A DNA stretch of 14,674 nucleotides, taken from positions 1-14,674 of the forward strand of contig CAYWDQ010000073.1 of the NCBI GenBank assembly GCA_964457065.1. The letters run 5' to 3'. The stretch is from Bog-473 sp964457065 (GTDB lineage Bacteria; Actinomycetota; Acidimicrobiia; Acidimicrobiales; RAAP-2). The notes below the pieces were generated by a model. That model was not told the origin of the DNA, did no database searches, and saw only the letters and a program-made list of their open reading frames with translations. The position numbers and the translations under genes were made by a program. Of this stretch, positions 1 to 7,068 are shown piece after piece (within the stretch, counting starts at the first letter, position 1; each line of letters opens with the position of its first letter).

Positions 1-650
1 GCGACGGCGGCGTCGGTGTCGGCCACGGCGAAGTAGACGCCCCAGTTCGGCGGCATGTCGGCCGGCATCTCGGGGGTCTTGCGCATCATCCCACCGACCG
101 ACCTGCCGGCGACCTTCCATTCCGTGTACGCCGGCGGGCCACCCGGAGGGCCCTGGTCCTCGGCATCCCACCCGAACACCGCGTTGTAGAAGGCCTTCGA
201 ACCGTCCAGGTCCGTGGTGATGAGCTCGTTCCAGCAGAGCGCGCCGGGTTCGTTGACCAGCTGTGCTCCCGTGTGCTGGTTGGGCTGCCAGAGCCCGATG
301 ACGGCCCCGTTGGGGTCGGAGAAGAGGGCCATCCGGCCCGCCTCCATGACGTCCATGGGGGGCATGAAGACGGTGCCGCCGTTGGCCGACACCTTGGCCA
401 CGGTGTCGTCGGCACTGTCCACGTTGACGTAGGTGACCCACACCGCCGGCATGGCCGGGTTCATCTGCGGGCCGAGCCCCGCCACCGTCTTCCCGCCCAG
501 GTCGCAGACCGAGTAGCCCCCCGCCTCGGGTGGCCCCTCGGGGCAGTTCCAGCCGAAGAGGTTCCCGTAGAACTCCTTCGACTTGGCCTGGTCGGTGCTC
601 CCCAGGTCCACCCACGAAGGGACTCCGTTCTCGTAGCGTTCGATCTCCAC
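1..650 (-). CDS. Two-domain VOC (glyoxalase/bleomycin-resistance superfamily) protein, 3' end outside the window
   Basis: The frame stays open from a GTG at 650 to the window edge, giving 216 codons without a stop. The start follows a good ribosome site (AAGGAGA, 7 nt upstream). Two tandem VOC modules are visible. Module 1, about residues 5-125, opens with PSWVDLGSTD and KEFYGNLFGW and ends with FSDPNGAVIGLWQP. Module 2 starts near residue 135 with CWNELITTDLDGSKAFYNAVFGW and runs through YTEWKVAGRSVGGMM. This two-module layout resembles actinobacterial CFP30B-type VOC proteins. Family members are cytosolic metal-dependent lyases, dioxygenases or binding proteins, and the substrate cannot be read here. 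It is divergent from the repeat protein at 767. Membership is firm; function is not. Confidence 0.85.
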   Translation of the reverse strand, partial: MEIERYENGVPSWVDLGSTDQAKSKEFYGNLFGWNCPEGPPEAGGYSVCDLGGKTVAGLGPQMNPAMPAVWVTYVNVDSADDTVAKVSANGGTVFMPPMDVMEAGRMALFSDPNGAVIGLWQPNQHTGAQLVNEPGALCWNELITTDLDGSKAFYNAVFGWDAEDQGPPGGPPAYTEWKVAGRSVGGMMRKTPEMPADMPPNWGVYFAVADTDAAV

Positions 651-766
651 GATGCCGTCTCCTTTGTGTCCGTGCCCCGACACTTCGACGGTACCCGATG
701 GATGTCCCACTCGCACCTGGCCCCGGGTGAGATGATCACGGGAATGTCACAGTGCCGGGGCGGCCG

Positions 767-1264
767 ATGACCCCCAATCCGATCGGCTCCAAGGTGGAGC
801 AGCTGGCCCAGGCGCTGGCGGAGCGCATCGTGCCCCTGATCGTCGACGCCATCGACATCGACGCCCTGCTCGACAAGGTCGATGTCGAGAAGATCATCGA
901 GCGGGTCGACGTGGAGAAGATCATCGACCGGGTCGACGTCGAGAAGATCATCGACCGGGTCGACGTCGAGAAGATCATCGACCGGGTCGACGTGCAGAAG
1001 ATCATCGACCGGGTCGACATCAACGCCATCGTCGACGAGATCGACATCGACAAGCTCGTCGAGCAGACCGAGCTGGGGTCGATCATTGCCCGCTCCACGA
1101 CCGGTGTACTGACCGAAGTCCTCGACGTCATCCGGGCCCAGGGTGTGGGGCTCGACGACTTCATTCTGCGGTGGGGAAACCGCCTGATCGGGCGGGGCAA
1201 GCGGATCGCTAAATGGCCGGACGGACCCCCGCTGCTGGTCGAGCGCAGTGTGGTGGCGTCGTGA
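767..1264 (+). CDS. Nonapeptide-repeat protein upstream of an RDD protein
   Basis: 165 aa from ATG 767 (a GTG at 752 would add five residues). Residues 29-100 are eight nine-residue units of the form (V/I)D(V/I)xx(I/L)(I/L/V)xx, starting IDIDALLDK, running through five near-identical VDVEKIIDR-type units and ending IDIDKLVEQ. A conserved-looking tail follows, with TELGSIIARSTTGVLTEVLD and GLDDFILRW and a basic C-terminus. From memory, similar repeat-plus-tail segments occur in actinobacteria fused to or beside RDD-domain membrane proteins. Here the RDD gene begins inside the stop codon (GTGA overlap), implying translational coupling and a shared function. There is no signal peptide or membrane segment. 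The molecular role is unknown; a membrane-peripheral or partner-binding scaffold is my inference. Confidence 0.8.
   Translation: MTPNPIGSKVEQLAQALAERIVPLIVDAIDIDALLDKVDVEKIIERVDVEKIIDRVDVEKIIDRVDVEKIIDRVDVQKIIDRVDINAIVDEIDIDKLVEQTELGSIIARSTTGVLTEVLDVIRAQGVGLDDFILRWGNRLIGRGKRIAKWPDGPPLLVERSVVAS
878..1012 (+). repeat. Five near-identical 27-bp in-frame tandem repeats
   Basis: Five consecutive 27-bp units encode VDVEKIIER, VDVEKIIDR three times, and VDVQKIIDR. They differ by only a few bases. More diverged units flank them at 851-877 and 1013-1066, giving eight units in all. Identity at the DNA level suggests recent unit duplication or ongoing homogenisation. Confidence 0.9.
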
Positions 1265-1815
1265 CGACCGTGCCGGTTCCTTCGACCGAGCTGACCGTCG
1301 GCCGCCAGGGCCATTACGCCGGTGCGGTGAGCCGGCTCGTGGCGTTCGCTGCCGACGTGGGGGCCTCCTGGGGAGTCTACGCAGTCGGAGTGTTGCTCGT
1401 GAATGCCGCGCTCAAGTTGGTGACCGGGCACTCCTACTCCTTCGGCCAAGACAAGATCCTGAGCTTCGTCACACTGGCGGTCTGGGACTTCGTCTACTTC
1501 GCCTACCAATGGGCAGTCAGCGGAAAGACGCTGGGCATGGCGATCCTCGGGCTGCAGGTGGTGACGCGAGAGGGCGGGTCCATCAGCGTCCGTCAGGCGG
1601 CCATCCGGACGATCGCGCTCGGGATCTGCCTCCTCACCCTGGGCATTGCGTTCCTCGGCATCGTCTTCCAGCGTGAACGCCGCGCCCTCAACGACTTCAT
1701 GGCCGGTACGGCGGTGGTCTACGACTGGGACGCCCGGGCCGCCCGGCTGCGCTGGATGGCCCGCAACCAGGGACCACTGCGTCGCGGAGCCGAGAAGAAG
1801 ACTCCGGCGTCCTAG
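1261..1815 (+). CDS. RDD-family membrane protein
   Basis: 184 aa from GTG 1261, which overlaps the upstream stop codon as GTGA. An in-frame ATG at 1213 would overlap the neighbour by about 50 bp and is less likely. RDD hallmarks are present: R25 and D32 in SRLVAFAAD, the GKTLG loop at 88-92, the RERRALNDFMAGT segment around 138-150, and three hydrophobic segments (about 34-54, 66-84, 114-136). RDD proteins are small polytopic membrane proteins; some are linked to Na+/H+ exchange, but most have no assigned function. The C-terminus is short, basic and cytosolic. Coupling to the repeat protein suggests the two act together. Confidence 0.9.
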   Translation: MTTVPVPSTELTVGRQGHYAGAVSRLVAFAADVGASWGVYAVGVLLVNAALKLVTGHSYSFGQDKILSFVTLAVWDFVYFAYQWAVSGKTLGMAILGLQVVTREGGSISVRQAAIRTIALGICLLTLGIAFLGIVFQRERRALNDFMAGTAVVYDWDARAARLRWMARNQGPLRRGAEKKTPAS

Positions 1816-1843
1816 ACAACCGGGGCGACGACCTGCCGGCATC

Positions 1844-1849
1844 TACGAT
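1844..1849 (+). promoter_or_regulatory. Start-proximal -10 element (TACGAT)
   Basis: TACGAT lies 7 nt before ATG 1857, the spacing expected if transcription starts at or next to the start codon (leaderless mRNA). The alternative ATG at 1848 would sit inside this hexamer. No clear -35 was found. Confidence 0.4.
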
Positions 1850-1856
1850 GCCGCGC

Positions 1857-2660
1857 ATGTCCTTCACCGAAGTCAGCCGGCCGCACCCCGAGGTCGCCGT
1901 CGTCACCCTCAACCGGCCGGAGCGGATGAACGCCATGGCCTTCGACGTGATGATCCCCTTTCGCGACGCACTGCGCGAGATCGGCGGTGACAACGAGGTG
2001 CGCGTCGTCGTCATCACCGGCGCGGGGCGTGGGTTCTGCTCCGGTGCGGACCACGAGAACCCCGGGACGATGCCGAACATGGACGGCCTGACCCTTCCGA
2101 CGATCGCGCTGCGGTCGATGGAGATGCTCGACGACGTCATCTCCACGATCAGGCGGCTCCACCAGCCCGTGATCGCAGCGGTCAACGGGGCCGCCATCGG
2201 AGGGGGTTTCTGCCTCGCCCTGGCCGCCGACATCAGGATCGCCGCCGAGGGCGCCTACTTCAGGGCCGCCGGCATCAACAACGGCCTGACGGCGGCGGAG
2301 CTCGGTTTGAGCTACCTCCTGCCCCGGTCGGTCGGGCAGTCACGGGCAGCCGAGATCATGCTGACGGGACGCGACATCGACGCGGTCGAGGCGGACCGGA
2401 TCGGACTGGTCTCGAGAGTCGTGCCGGAGGCCGAACTGCTGCCGGCCTGCTTCGAGCTGGCCGACCGCATCAACGGCTGGAGCCGGGCCGGCGTCGAGCT
2501 CACCAAGCGCCAACTGTGGAACAGCCTCGACGCCAGCAGCCTGCAGTCCCACATGGACGCCGAGGGCACCTCGCAGCTCTTCGTCCGCATCACGACGCGC
2601 AACTTCGAGGAGTCCGTGGCGGCCCGCAAGGAGGGCCGCACGCCCGATTTCAAGGACTGA
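1857..2660 (+). CDS. Enoyl-CoA hydratase/isomerase (crotonase) superfamily protein lacking the canonical Glu pair
   Basis: 267 aa from ATG 1857, chosen because of the TACGAT element; ATG 1848 would add three residues. The crotonase fold is clear: VVTLNRPERMNAM near the N-terminus, oxyanion-hole segments GAGRGFCSGADH and VNGAAIGGGF, then AAELGLSYLLPRSVG and MLTGRDIDAVEADRIGLVSRVV. Aligned by eye to rat mitochondrial hydratase, the two catalytic Glu positions (E144, E164) fall on Cys119 and Gly139. A Glu at 148 in TAAELGLSYLLPR is retained, as in several mycobacterial EchA paralogues. CoA-thioester binding is likely, but simple hydratase activity is doubtful. Cytosolic, monocistronic, and convergent with the globin gene 12 bp away. 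Confidence 0.9.
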   Translation: MSFTEVSRPHPEVAVVTLNRPERMNAMAFDVMIPFRDALREIGGDNEVRVVVITGAGRGFCSGADHENPGTMPNMDGLTLPTIALRSMEMLDDVISTIRRLHQPVIAAVNGAAIGGGFCLALAADIRIAAEGAYFRAAGINNGLTAAELGLSYLLPRSVGQSRAAEIMLTGRDIDAVEADRIGLVSRVVPEAELLPACFELADRINGWSRAGVELTKRQLWNSLDASSLQSHMDAEGTSQLFVRITTRNFEESVAARKEGRTPDFKD

Positions 2661-2672
2661 GGAACCGGCAGG

Positions 2673-3053
2673 TCAGGGGGAGTTGACCAGCGAGTTGGCC
2701 GCCATGTCGAGGTAGTCACGCAGCTCGAGGGCGTCCGCAGCGGAAATCCGTGAGGCAGACTCGAGCTCCAGCAGCGCGCCGAGCATGTGCCGCAGCCAGG
2801 CGTCGCGCTCCGCAGGGCCGATGACGAAGGGGGCGTGACGCATGCGCAGCCGCGGGTGCCCGCGCTGCTCTCCGTAGGTGCCGGGTCCACCCCAGTACTG
2901 CATCAGGAACAACGCGAGATGGTGCGAGGACTCGCTGAGGTCCTCGGGGTAGAGGGGCCGGAGGAGCGGGTCCCCGGCCACGCCCAGGTAGAAGCGGTCG
3001 ACCAGGTCGACGAAGAACTGCTCGCCGCCGACCCGTCCGAACAGTGTGTCCAT
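2673..3053 (-). CDS. glbO: Group II truncated haemoglobin (trHbO type)
   Basis: 126 aa, close to the 128 aa of Mycobacterium tuberculosis trHbO. It shares YWGGP, EQRGHPRLRMRHAPF, ERDAWLR and the C-terminal MAANSLVNSP. Haem-pocket residues are all present: Tyr22 (B10), Tyr35 (CD1), proximal His73 (F8) and Trp86 (G8). It binds haem and O2/NO in the cytosol; proposed roles include O2 handling, NO or peroxide detoxification and redox signalling. The start is ATG 3053, preceded by TACTCT 7 nt upstream; the in-frame codon at 3083 would add ten non-conserved residues. It is transcribed divergently from tRNA-Gly. Confidence 0.95.
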   Translation of the reverse strand: MDTLFGRVGGEQFFVDLVDRFYLGVAGDPLLRPLYPEDLSESSHHLALFLMQYWGGPGTYGEQRGHPRLRMRHAPFVIGPAERDAWLRHMLGALLELESASRISAADALELRDYLDMAANSLVNSP

Positions 3054-3060
3054 AGGGTCG

Positions 3061-3066
3061 AGAGTA
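3061..3066 (-). promoter_or_regulatory. Start-proximal -10 element (TACTCT) of the globin gene
   Basis: On the minus strand TACTCT is followed by exactly 7 nt and then ATG 3053. With no Shine-Dalgarno sequence in between, this fits leaderless transcription. The arrangement matches that before the crotonase gene. Confidence 0.4.
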
Positions 3067-3091
3067 GAGGACTTAGAATGCACCCCGATTC

Positions 3092-3162
<71 letters not shown>

Positions 3163-3248
3163 CTCGTACGCCTTTGCAGGTCAAGCCCGACATCTGATCG
3201 GTTCGTCATCCCCCTTCCACGGTAGGAGCGGGTCGTCGTGCAACAAAC

Positions 3249-3265
3249 GTGCAACAGCGTGCAAC
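3249..3265 (+). repeat. 17-bp direct repeat, left copy
   Basis: GTGCAACAGCGTGCAAC here is identical to positions 6355-6371. The copies bracket 3.1 kb containing the FtsH-like gene. A third GTGCAAC heptamer lies just upstream at 3238-3244. This could be a recombination footprint or att-like site, but no integrase is present. Confidence 0.6.
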
Positions 3266-3436
3266 ACGGAGGGGCATGTCATCCGCCATCGAGGCTGAGA
3301 ACCGTGCTCCGTCGACCCTTCTCGTGCGCCTGCCGTTCTCACGATGCCGCGATGGCCCCGTAGCCCAAACCACGCTAAGACTCCCCCTGCGTGTGTTGCA
3401 AGTCTCTCTAATTCCTCAAGCCGCCCTTGACTTCGC

Positions 3437-3453
3437 CGGCGGCTGCGCCGCCG
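3437..3453. repeat. GC-rich perfect hairpin
   Basis: CGGCGGC-TGC-GCCGCCG forms a perfect 7-bp stem with a 3-nt loop. There is no T-run, so a role as an intrinsic terminator is uncertain. It lies in an otherwise uninterpreted region downstream of the tRNA. Confidence 0.4.
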
Positions 3454-4190
3454 CCTCGGCAGGCGGCGCCACTTCCGGCGTCGCTCCGAGGCGCGGGCTG
3501 TTCTGATGCACATCCTCGGGAGACTCGGTTCATCGCAATTCATGATTCGGAGGCGGGCCTGACTCCGTCGACCAACACGCACTGAGGCCTGGACCGCTGC
3601 GGAATGAGATCAACGGGCACCCGGGCCGGTCGCACGGCGCCCGGCCAACTTCATTATGGGACGGGGGTCAGCTTGATCTCTGTCCCGCTCAGCTCAAGGG
3701 AAGGGCGGTGCGGTTTTGGGGATGTCAGCTGCCGAGTCTGTTGGTGGACCTCCAGCAGGGTCACGTAGCGCTCTGCCCCCTCTAGCCAGTTTCCCTCCTC
3801 CTTTCCACTGGGCGACTCCGTCCGCGTACCCAGGCTTACCCGTGGCAAGCGGTCCACCAGTTCGCCCACCAGGTTGAACTTGCGTCGATGAAGTGGCCGT
3901 AAGTCGGAGCGATCCGGGCCAGGGACTTGTCCTCAATAGCCGGGAGCAGCCCCTCAAGCCGCCGACCAGAGCCAGGGAGGCTGTCGATCCCTTGGCGGGG
4001 TGCTCTTCGTCAGAGGCTTGGCCGTGTGCCTTCCTCGGATCCACTCGGGCGCTTGCAAAAAGGGAGGTTTGGCCACTATCGCAGCGGCCGCGTTAGAGGT
4101 ATACCGGGCGCGCTGACGGTCGTCTCCGAGGTGCGGCGGTACTCGGGTCCACGGTCCGTTCCGCCACGTCCTCAGCTCCCACCAATCACG

Positions 4191-4220
4191 AATCACCCAA
4201 TCGCAAATCATCCAATAACC
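4191..4220 (+). repeat. Tandem imperfect 15-bp repeat upstream of the protease gene
   Basis: AATCACCCAATCGCA (4191-4205) is followed directly by AATCATCCAATAACC (4206-4220), with a further partial match CCAATCACG before them. This AT-richer tract ends 13 bp before the start codon, next to the ribosome site. It could be an operator or leader element. Confidence 0.4.
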
Positions 4221-4233
4221 GAAAGGGGGCACC

Positions 4234-6081
4234 ATGCCTTCCGACTCTGCCGACGGCCGCACGAGTTCGACACGCCCAAAGGGCGGTGCCAACGACCTCG
4301 ACCTCCTCTCGCTCGCGAGCGACCACGTCCTCGCCGGGAAGGCGGACGTGTCGACCGCTCGAGAGGCGAGGCGGCACAAGAGGGTCGTCAGGACCCTTAT
4401 CGTGGTTGCCCTGATCGAGTGCTACTTCGGGTACCGAGTAGCCATGCACTCCAGCCTCGTGGGTTTCCCCGGCATGAGCGCCCTGCTGACCAAGTACGGC
4501 ATCGTCCTGCTGCTCATATGCGGCATGGGTCTACTGGTGGCGGGTCCGTTCATCTTCGGCGGCCGCTCGCCACACAGCACGTATCGTGCTTCGGACATTG
4601 ACGTGCGTCTCAGCGACGTGCGCGGTGCCGGCTCCGTGATGACCGAGGTGGTCAACACCTTAAATCTCTTCTTGGGGTCCAAGACCTTTGCCCGCGACAT
4701 GGGCGGGTCAGCGCGCCGTGGTGTCCTCTTCGAAGGCCCCCCCGGTACCGGCAAGACTTTCATGGCCAAGGCCATGGCAGGTGAGTCCGGCGTGCCGTTC
4801 CTCTTCGTGAACTCGTCGGCCTTCCAGTCGATGTACCACGGCCAGACGAACCGCAAGATCCGGGCCTTCTTCAGGGCACTGCGCAAGTACGCCCGCGCCG
4901 AAGGTGGCGCCATCGGGTTCATCGAAGAGATTGACGCCATCGCCGGCGCACGCTCAGGGATGGGTGCAAACCGCTCCGATGGGATCGCTGGGGTGGTCAA
5001 CGAGCTGTTGATCCAGATGCAGTCCTTCGACGATCCCACCAAGGCCGACCGGGGCCGTGGCTTCTTCATCGAAGTGCTCAATCGTTGGCTGCCCGAGGGG
5101 CACCAGATCGCGAATCGCTCGAGCGAGCGGGCCAACATCTTGGTCATCGGAGCCACGAACCGCAAGGACGACCTCGACCCAGCTCTGCTGCGGCCGGGAC
5201 GCTTCGACCGCTCGATCACCTTCGACCCTCCTTCGAGGGCGGGCCGCGTCGACATCTTGTCCTACTACCTGGCCAAGAAGTCCCACGACACCGAGCTCGG
5301 TACCGACGAGTCCGTCGACCGCCTCGCCGCCATGACCATGGGCTATACGCCGGTCATGCTCGAACGCCTCTTGGACGAGGCGCTCGTCGTAGCGCTCCGG
5401 CGCGGAGCCCGAGAGATGAGCTGGGCCGACATCGCCGACGCCAAGCTCATCACCGAGCTTGGCCTGACGGCTCCGGTCGAGTACACCGAACTCGAGAAGC
5501 GGACCATCGCCACTCACGAGGCCGGTCACTGCACGGTGGCCTACTTCGTCGGCCAGTCCCGCCAGCTCGACGTGCTCTCGATCAAGAAGCGCCGTGTGGC
5601 ACTCGGGCTGCTCCAGCACTCCGATGCCGAGGAGCGCTTCACGACCACCAAGAGCGAGTTCTCCGCCCTCGTGCAGATCGCGATGGGTGGCATGGCAGCC
5701 GAGGAGCAGTACTTCGGCGAAGCGGGCTCGGGCCCTTCGGGTGACCTGGCCGCTGCGACCGAGATGGCCTGCGCCATGGTCGGGGCCTACGGGATGGGCG
5801 ACAACCTCATCTCGTACTACCCGGCCTCCGAAGGCGGCAACATCGTCTCGAAGGTGCTCGGTTCGGACCGCGGCCGTGCCGAGGTGGAGCGCATGTTGCG
5901 CGACGCCAAGGAGAAGGCCGCCGCCTACCTCGACGAGCACGCAGTCGTCGTCGAAGCTCTGCGCGACGCGCTCTTGGAACGCGACGAGCTGGTGGGCTCC
6001 GACATCACTGACGTGATCGAGGCCGCGCTGGCCGACGGTGCCGACACGGCGCCGCTTGATGCCATCGCCCGCATCGTCTGA
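4234..6081 (+). CDS. Divergent membrane-anchored FtsH-like AAA+ ATPase / M41 zinc metalloprotease
   Basis: 615 aa. ATG 4234 follows a strong ribosome site (AAAGGGGG, about 4 nt upstream). Two membrane segments (about 51-71 and 88-109) are separated by only about 16 residues, so the usual FtsH periplasmic domain is missing. The AAA module has Walker A GPPGTGKT (168-175), pore loop MYHG (200-203, where FtsH has MFVG), a Walker B region IGFIEEIDAI with Glu231 in place of the usual Asp, and DLDPALLRPGRFDR (313-326) with arginine-finger candidates R323 and R326. About 35 extra residues (roughly 266-300) precede NILVIGATNR. The M41 domain has HEAGH (428-432) and Asp504 in SGDLAAAT as third zinc ligand, so the protease site looks intact. 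Likely function is ATP-driven degradation of membrane or cytosolic proteins; the substrate is unknown. It is solitary, in a gene-poor block beside a tRNA, and not obviously the housekeeping FtsH. Confidence 0.9.
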   Translation: MPSDSADGRTSSTRPKGGANDLDLLSLASDHVLAGKADVSTAREARRHKRVVRTLIVVALIECYFGYRVAMHSSLVGFPGMSALLTKYGIVLLLICGMGLLVAGPFIFGGRSPHSTYRASDIDVRLSDVRGAGSVMTEVVNTLNLFLGSKTFARDMGGSARRGVLFEGPPGTGKTFMAKAMAGESGVPFLFVNSSAFQSMYHGQTNRKIRAFFRALRKYARAEGGAIGFIEEIDAIAGARSGMGANRSDGIAGVVNELLIQMQSFDDPTKADRGRGFFIEVLNRWLPEGHQIANRSSERANILVIGATNRKDDLDPALLRPGRFDRSITFDPPSRAGRVDILSYYLAKKSHDTELGTDESVDRLAAMTMGYTPVMLERLLDEALVVALRRGAREMSWADIADAKLITELGLTAPVEYTELEKRTIATHEAGHCTVAYFVGQSRQLDVLSIKKRRVALGLLQHSDAEERFTTTKSEFSALVQIAMGGMAAEEQYFGEAGSGPSGDLAAATEMACAMVGAYGMGDNLISYYPASEGGNIVSKVLGSDRGRAEVERMLRDAKEKAAAYLDEHAVVVEALRDALLERDELVGSDITDVIEAALADGADTAPLDAIARIV

Positions 6082-6093
6082 GCGAACCAGTAC

Positions 6094-6112
6094 GCGCTCC
6101 GAGGAGGAGCGC
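6094..6112 (+). terminator. Hairpin just after the FtsH-like gene
   Basis: GCGCTCC-GAGGA-GGAGCGC is a perfect 7-bp stem with a 5-nt loop, 12 bp past the stop codon. No T-run follows, as is common in high-GC genomes. Confidence 0.5.
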
Positions 6113-6247
6113 CCCACAGACGGGGACTTCGGGCCCGTCAGCATGACCGACCTGGGCTGAGAGCGATCAGGACTCCTCGTGCCAACGGCCAGTCGTTGGG
6201 TAGCCCCATACTCCGGTTTCGCAGCATCCACATGATGGCTGTCGACT

Positions 6248-6272
6248 GGCTCAGCCACCCGCAGGCTGAGCC
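6248..6272 (+). terminator. Intrinsic-terminator-like hairpin
   Basis: GGCTCAGCC and GGCTGAGCC are exact complements (9-bp stem) around a 7-nt loop. TTTT follows at 6280-6283. It could end read-through transcripts from the FtsH-like gene. Confidence 0.5.
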
Positions 6273-6354
6273 TGCGTCATTTTGCGGACAGAAGGGCGCG
6301 GTGAACAAACACTCCCACCCTCTGCGGAGAAGGCTGAGAACCTGGAGCCTCCCG

Positions 6355-6371
6355 GTGCAACAGCGTGCAAC
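6355..6371 (+). repeat. 17-bp direct repeat, right copy
   Basis: Exact copy of GTGCAACAGCGTGCAAC at 3249-3265, in the same orientation. The flanking bases differ, so the match is confined to these 17 bp. Confidence 0.6.
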
Positions 6372-6555
6372 TCCCGCATGCTGATTGTTTGGCGTCTCCA
6401 CATCGTCCACACCTAGAGACTTCGCGGATGCGATCCGCTCCGCAAGTGGAGCCCGGCCGGAGCACTGATCGCTGGGGTATCACCGTGGGACCGAGGCGCC
6501 CAAAGCCGGTTATAGCGGGCACCCCTCGGGGGCCGACCGATGTTAGAAATCGTGC

Positions 6556-7041
6556 ATGGCGAAGTCATCGACGCGGCTCGTGCTGATCTGTGGGCTTCCA
6601 GCCTCGGGGAAGTCGACACTCGCTTGTCAGCTCGCACCCAAAATTCCCGCCATCAGGTTGGATAAGGACGGGTGGGTCACTCAACTAGGCGAAGATGTGT
6701 GGGACGACGAGTTTCGAGTCCGTATCGAACGTAAGTTGTGGGCCCTCACCCAGGAGCTCCTCGCCCAAGGTCAGAGCGTGATTCTGGAGTGGGGCCACTG
6801 GGCTCGAGTTGAACGAGACGAGAAACGACTCGGGGCGCGAGCATTGGGGGTGGGAGTCGAACTGCATTACCTCGATGCGCCCTTGGAGGAGTTAATCGAG
6901 CGAGCTGAACGTCGCAATGCGTCGGGCGAGTGGACAGCCTCGCCTATGACACGGGCTCACTTTGAAGGGTGGGCAGCGATTTTTCAACCTCCCGACGAGG
7001 AGGAGATCCTGTTGTTCGACAAGCCCGTTGTGGAAGGTTGA
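6556..7041 (+). CDS. P-loop kinase-like ATP-binding protein (AAA_33 / COG0645 type)
   Basis: 161 aa. Walker A GLPASGKST spans 13-21. RLDKDGW (34-40) fits the acceptor-site acidic position of small-molecule kinases, and VILEWGHWARVERD (75-88) fits the strand and helix that follow in the AAA_33 family. An arginine-rich lid region (RAERRN, 116-121) and the tail GWAAIFQPPDEEE match the family pattern. Members phosphorylate small molecules or act in resistance or toxin contexts; the substrate cannot be told here. Codon use is less GC-biased than in the genes at 1-3 kb, consistent with acquisition. No ribosome site is clear; a TAGAAA element 6 nt upstream suggests a leaderless start. Convergent with the permease, 27 bp apart. 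Confidence 0.8.
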   Translation: MAKSSTRLVLICGLPASGKSTLACQLAPKIPAIRLDKDGWVTQLGEDVWDDEFRVRIERKLWALTQELLAQGQSVILEWGHWARVERDEKRLGARALGVGVELHYLDAPLEELIERAERRNASGEWTASPMTRAHFEGWAAIFQPPDEEEILLFDKPVVEG

Positions 7042-7068
7042 TCTCGTAGCGGGTCGCACCGTACTTTC

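Larger units (their letters stand above)
3163..4233. other. Gene-poor region between tRNA-Gly and the AAA protease gene
   Basis: No reading frame here has convincing coding character. It holds three GTGCAAC heptamers (3238, 3249, 3259), a perfect 7-bp stem with a 3-nt loop (3437-3453), a weaker GC-rich inverted repeat (3624-3629 with 3641-3646) and a tandem 15-bp repeat just before the protease gene. A minus-strand frame at 3836-4009 encodes a protein-like stretch containing LEGLLPAIEDKSLARIAPTY, but it has no credible start and may be the fossil end of a lost gene. No tRNA 3'-end duplicate and no integrase remnant were found. Confidence 0.5.
6113..6555. other. Non-coding stretch between protease and kinase genes
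   Basis: No supported gene. It contains a second, stronger hairpin (6248-6272), the right copy of the 17-bp repeat (6355-6371) and the start-proximal promoter region of the kinase gene (TAGAAA at 6544-6549, 6 nt before ATG 6556). Confidence 0.5.

Noticed and set aside
736..1842. 368-residue minus-strand open frame
   Set aside because: It is the shadow of the repeat protein and RDD genes; its low-complexity STSTRSMIF repeats mirror the 27-bp repeats on the other strand.
3163..4233. CRISPR array or integrase gene in the gene-poor region after the tRNA
   Set aside because: There are no regularly spaced 24-37 bp repeats and no tyrosine or serine recombinase motifs in any frame.
4954..6258. 434-residue minus-strand open frame
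   Set aside because: It is antisense to the FtsH-like gene, has no motifs, and arises from GC-rich codon structure.
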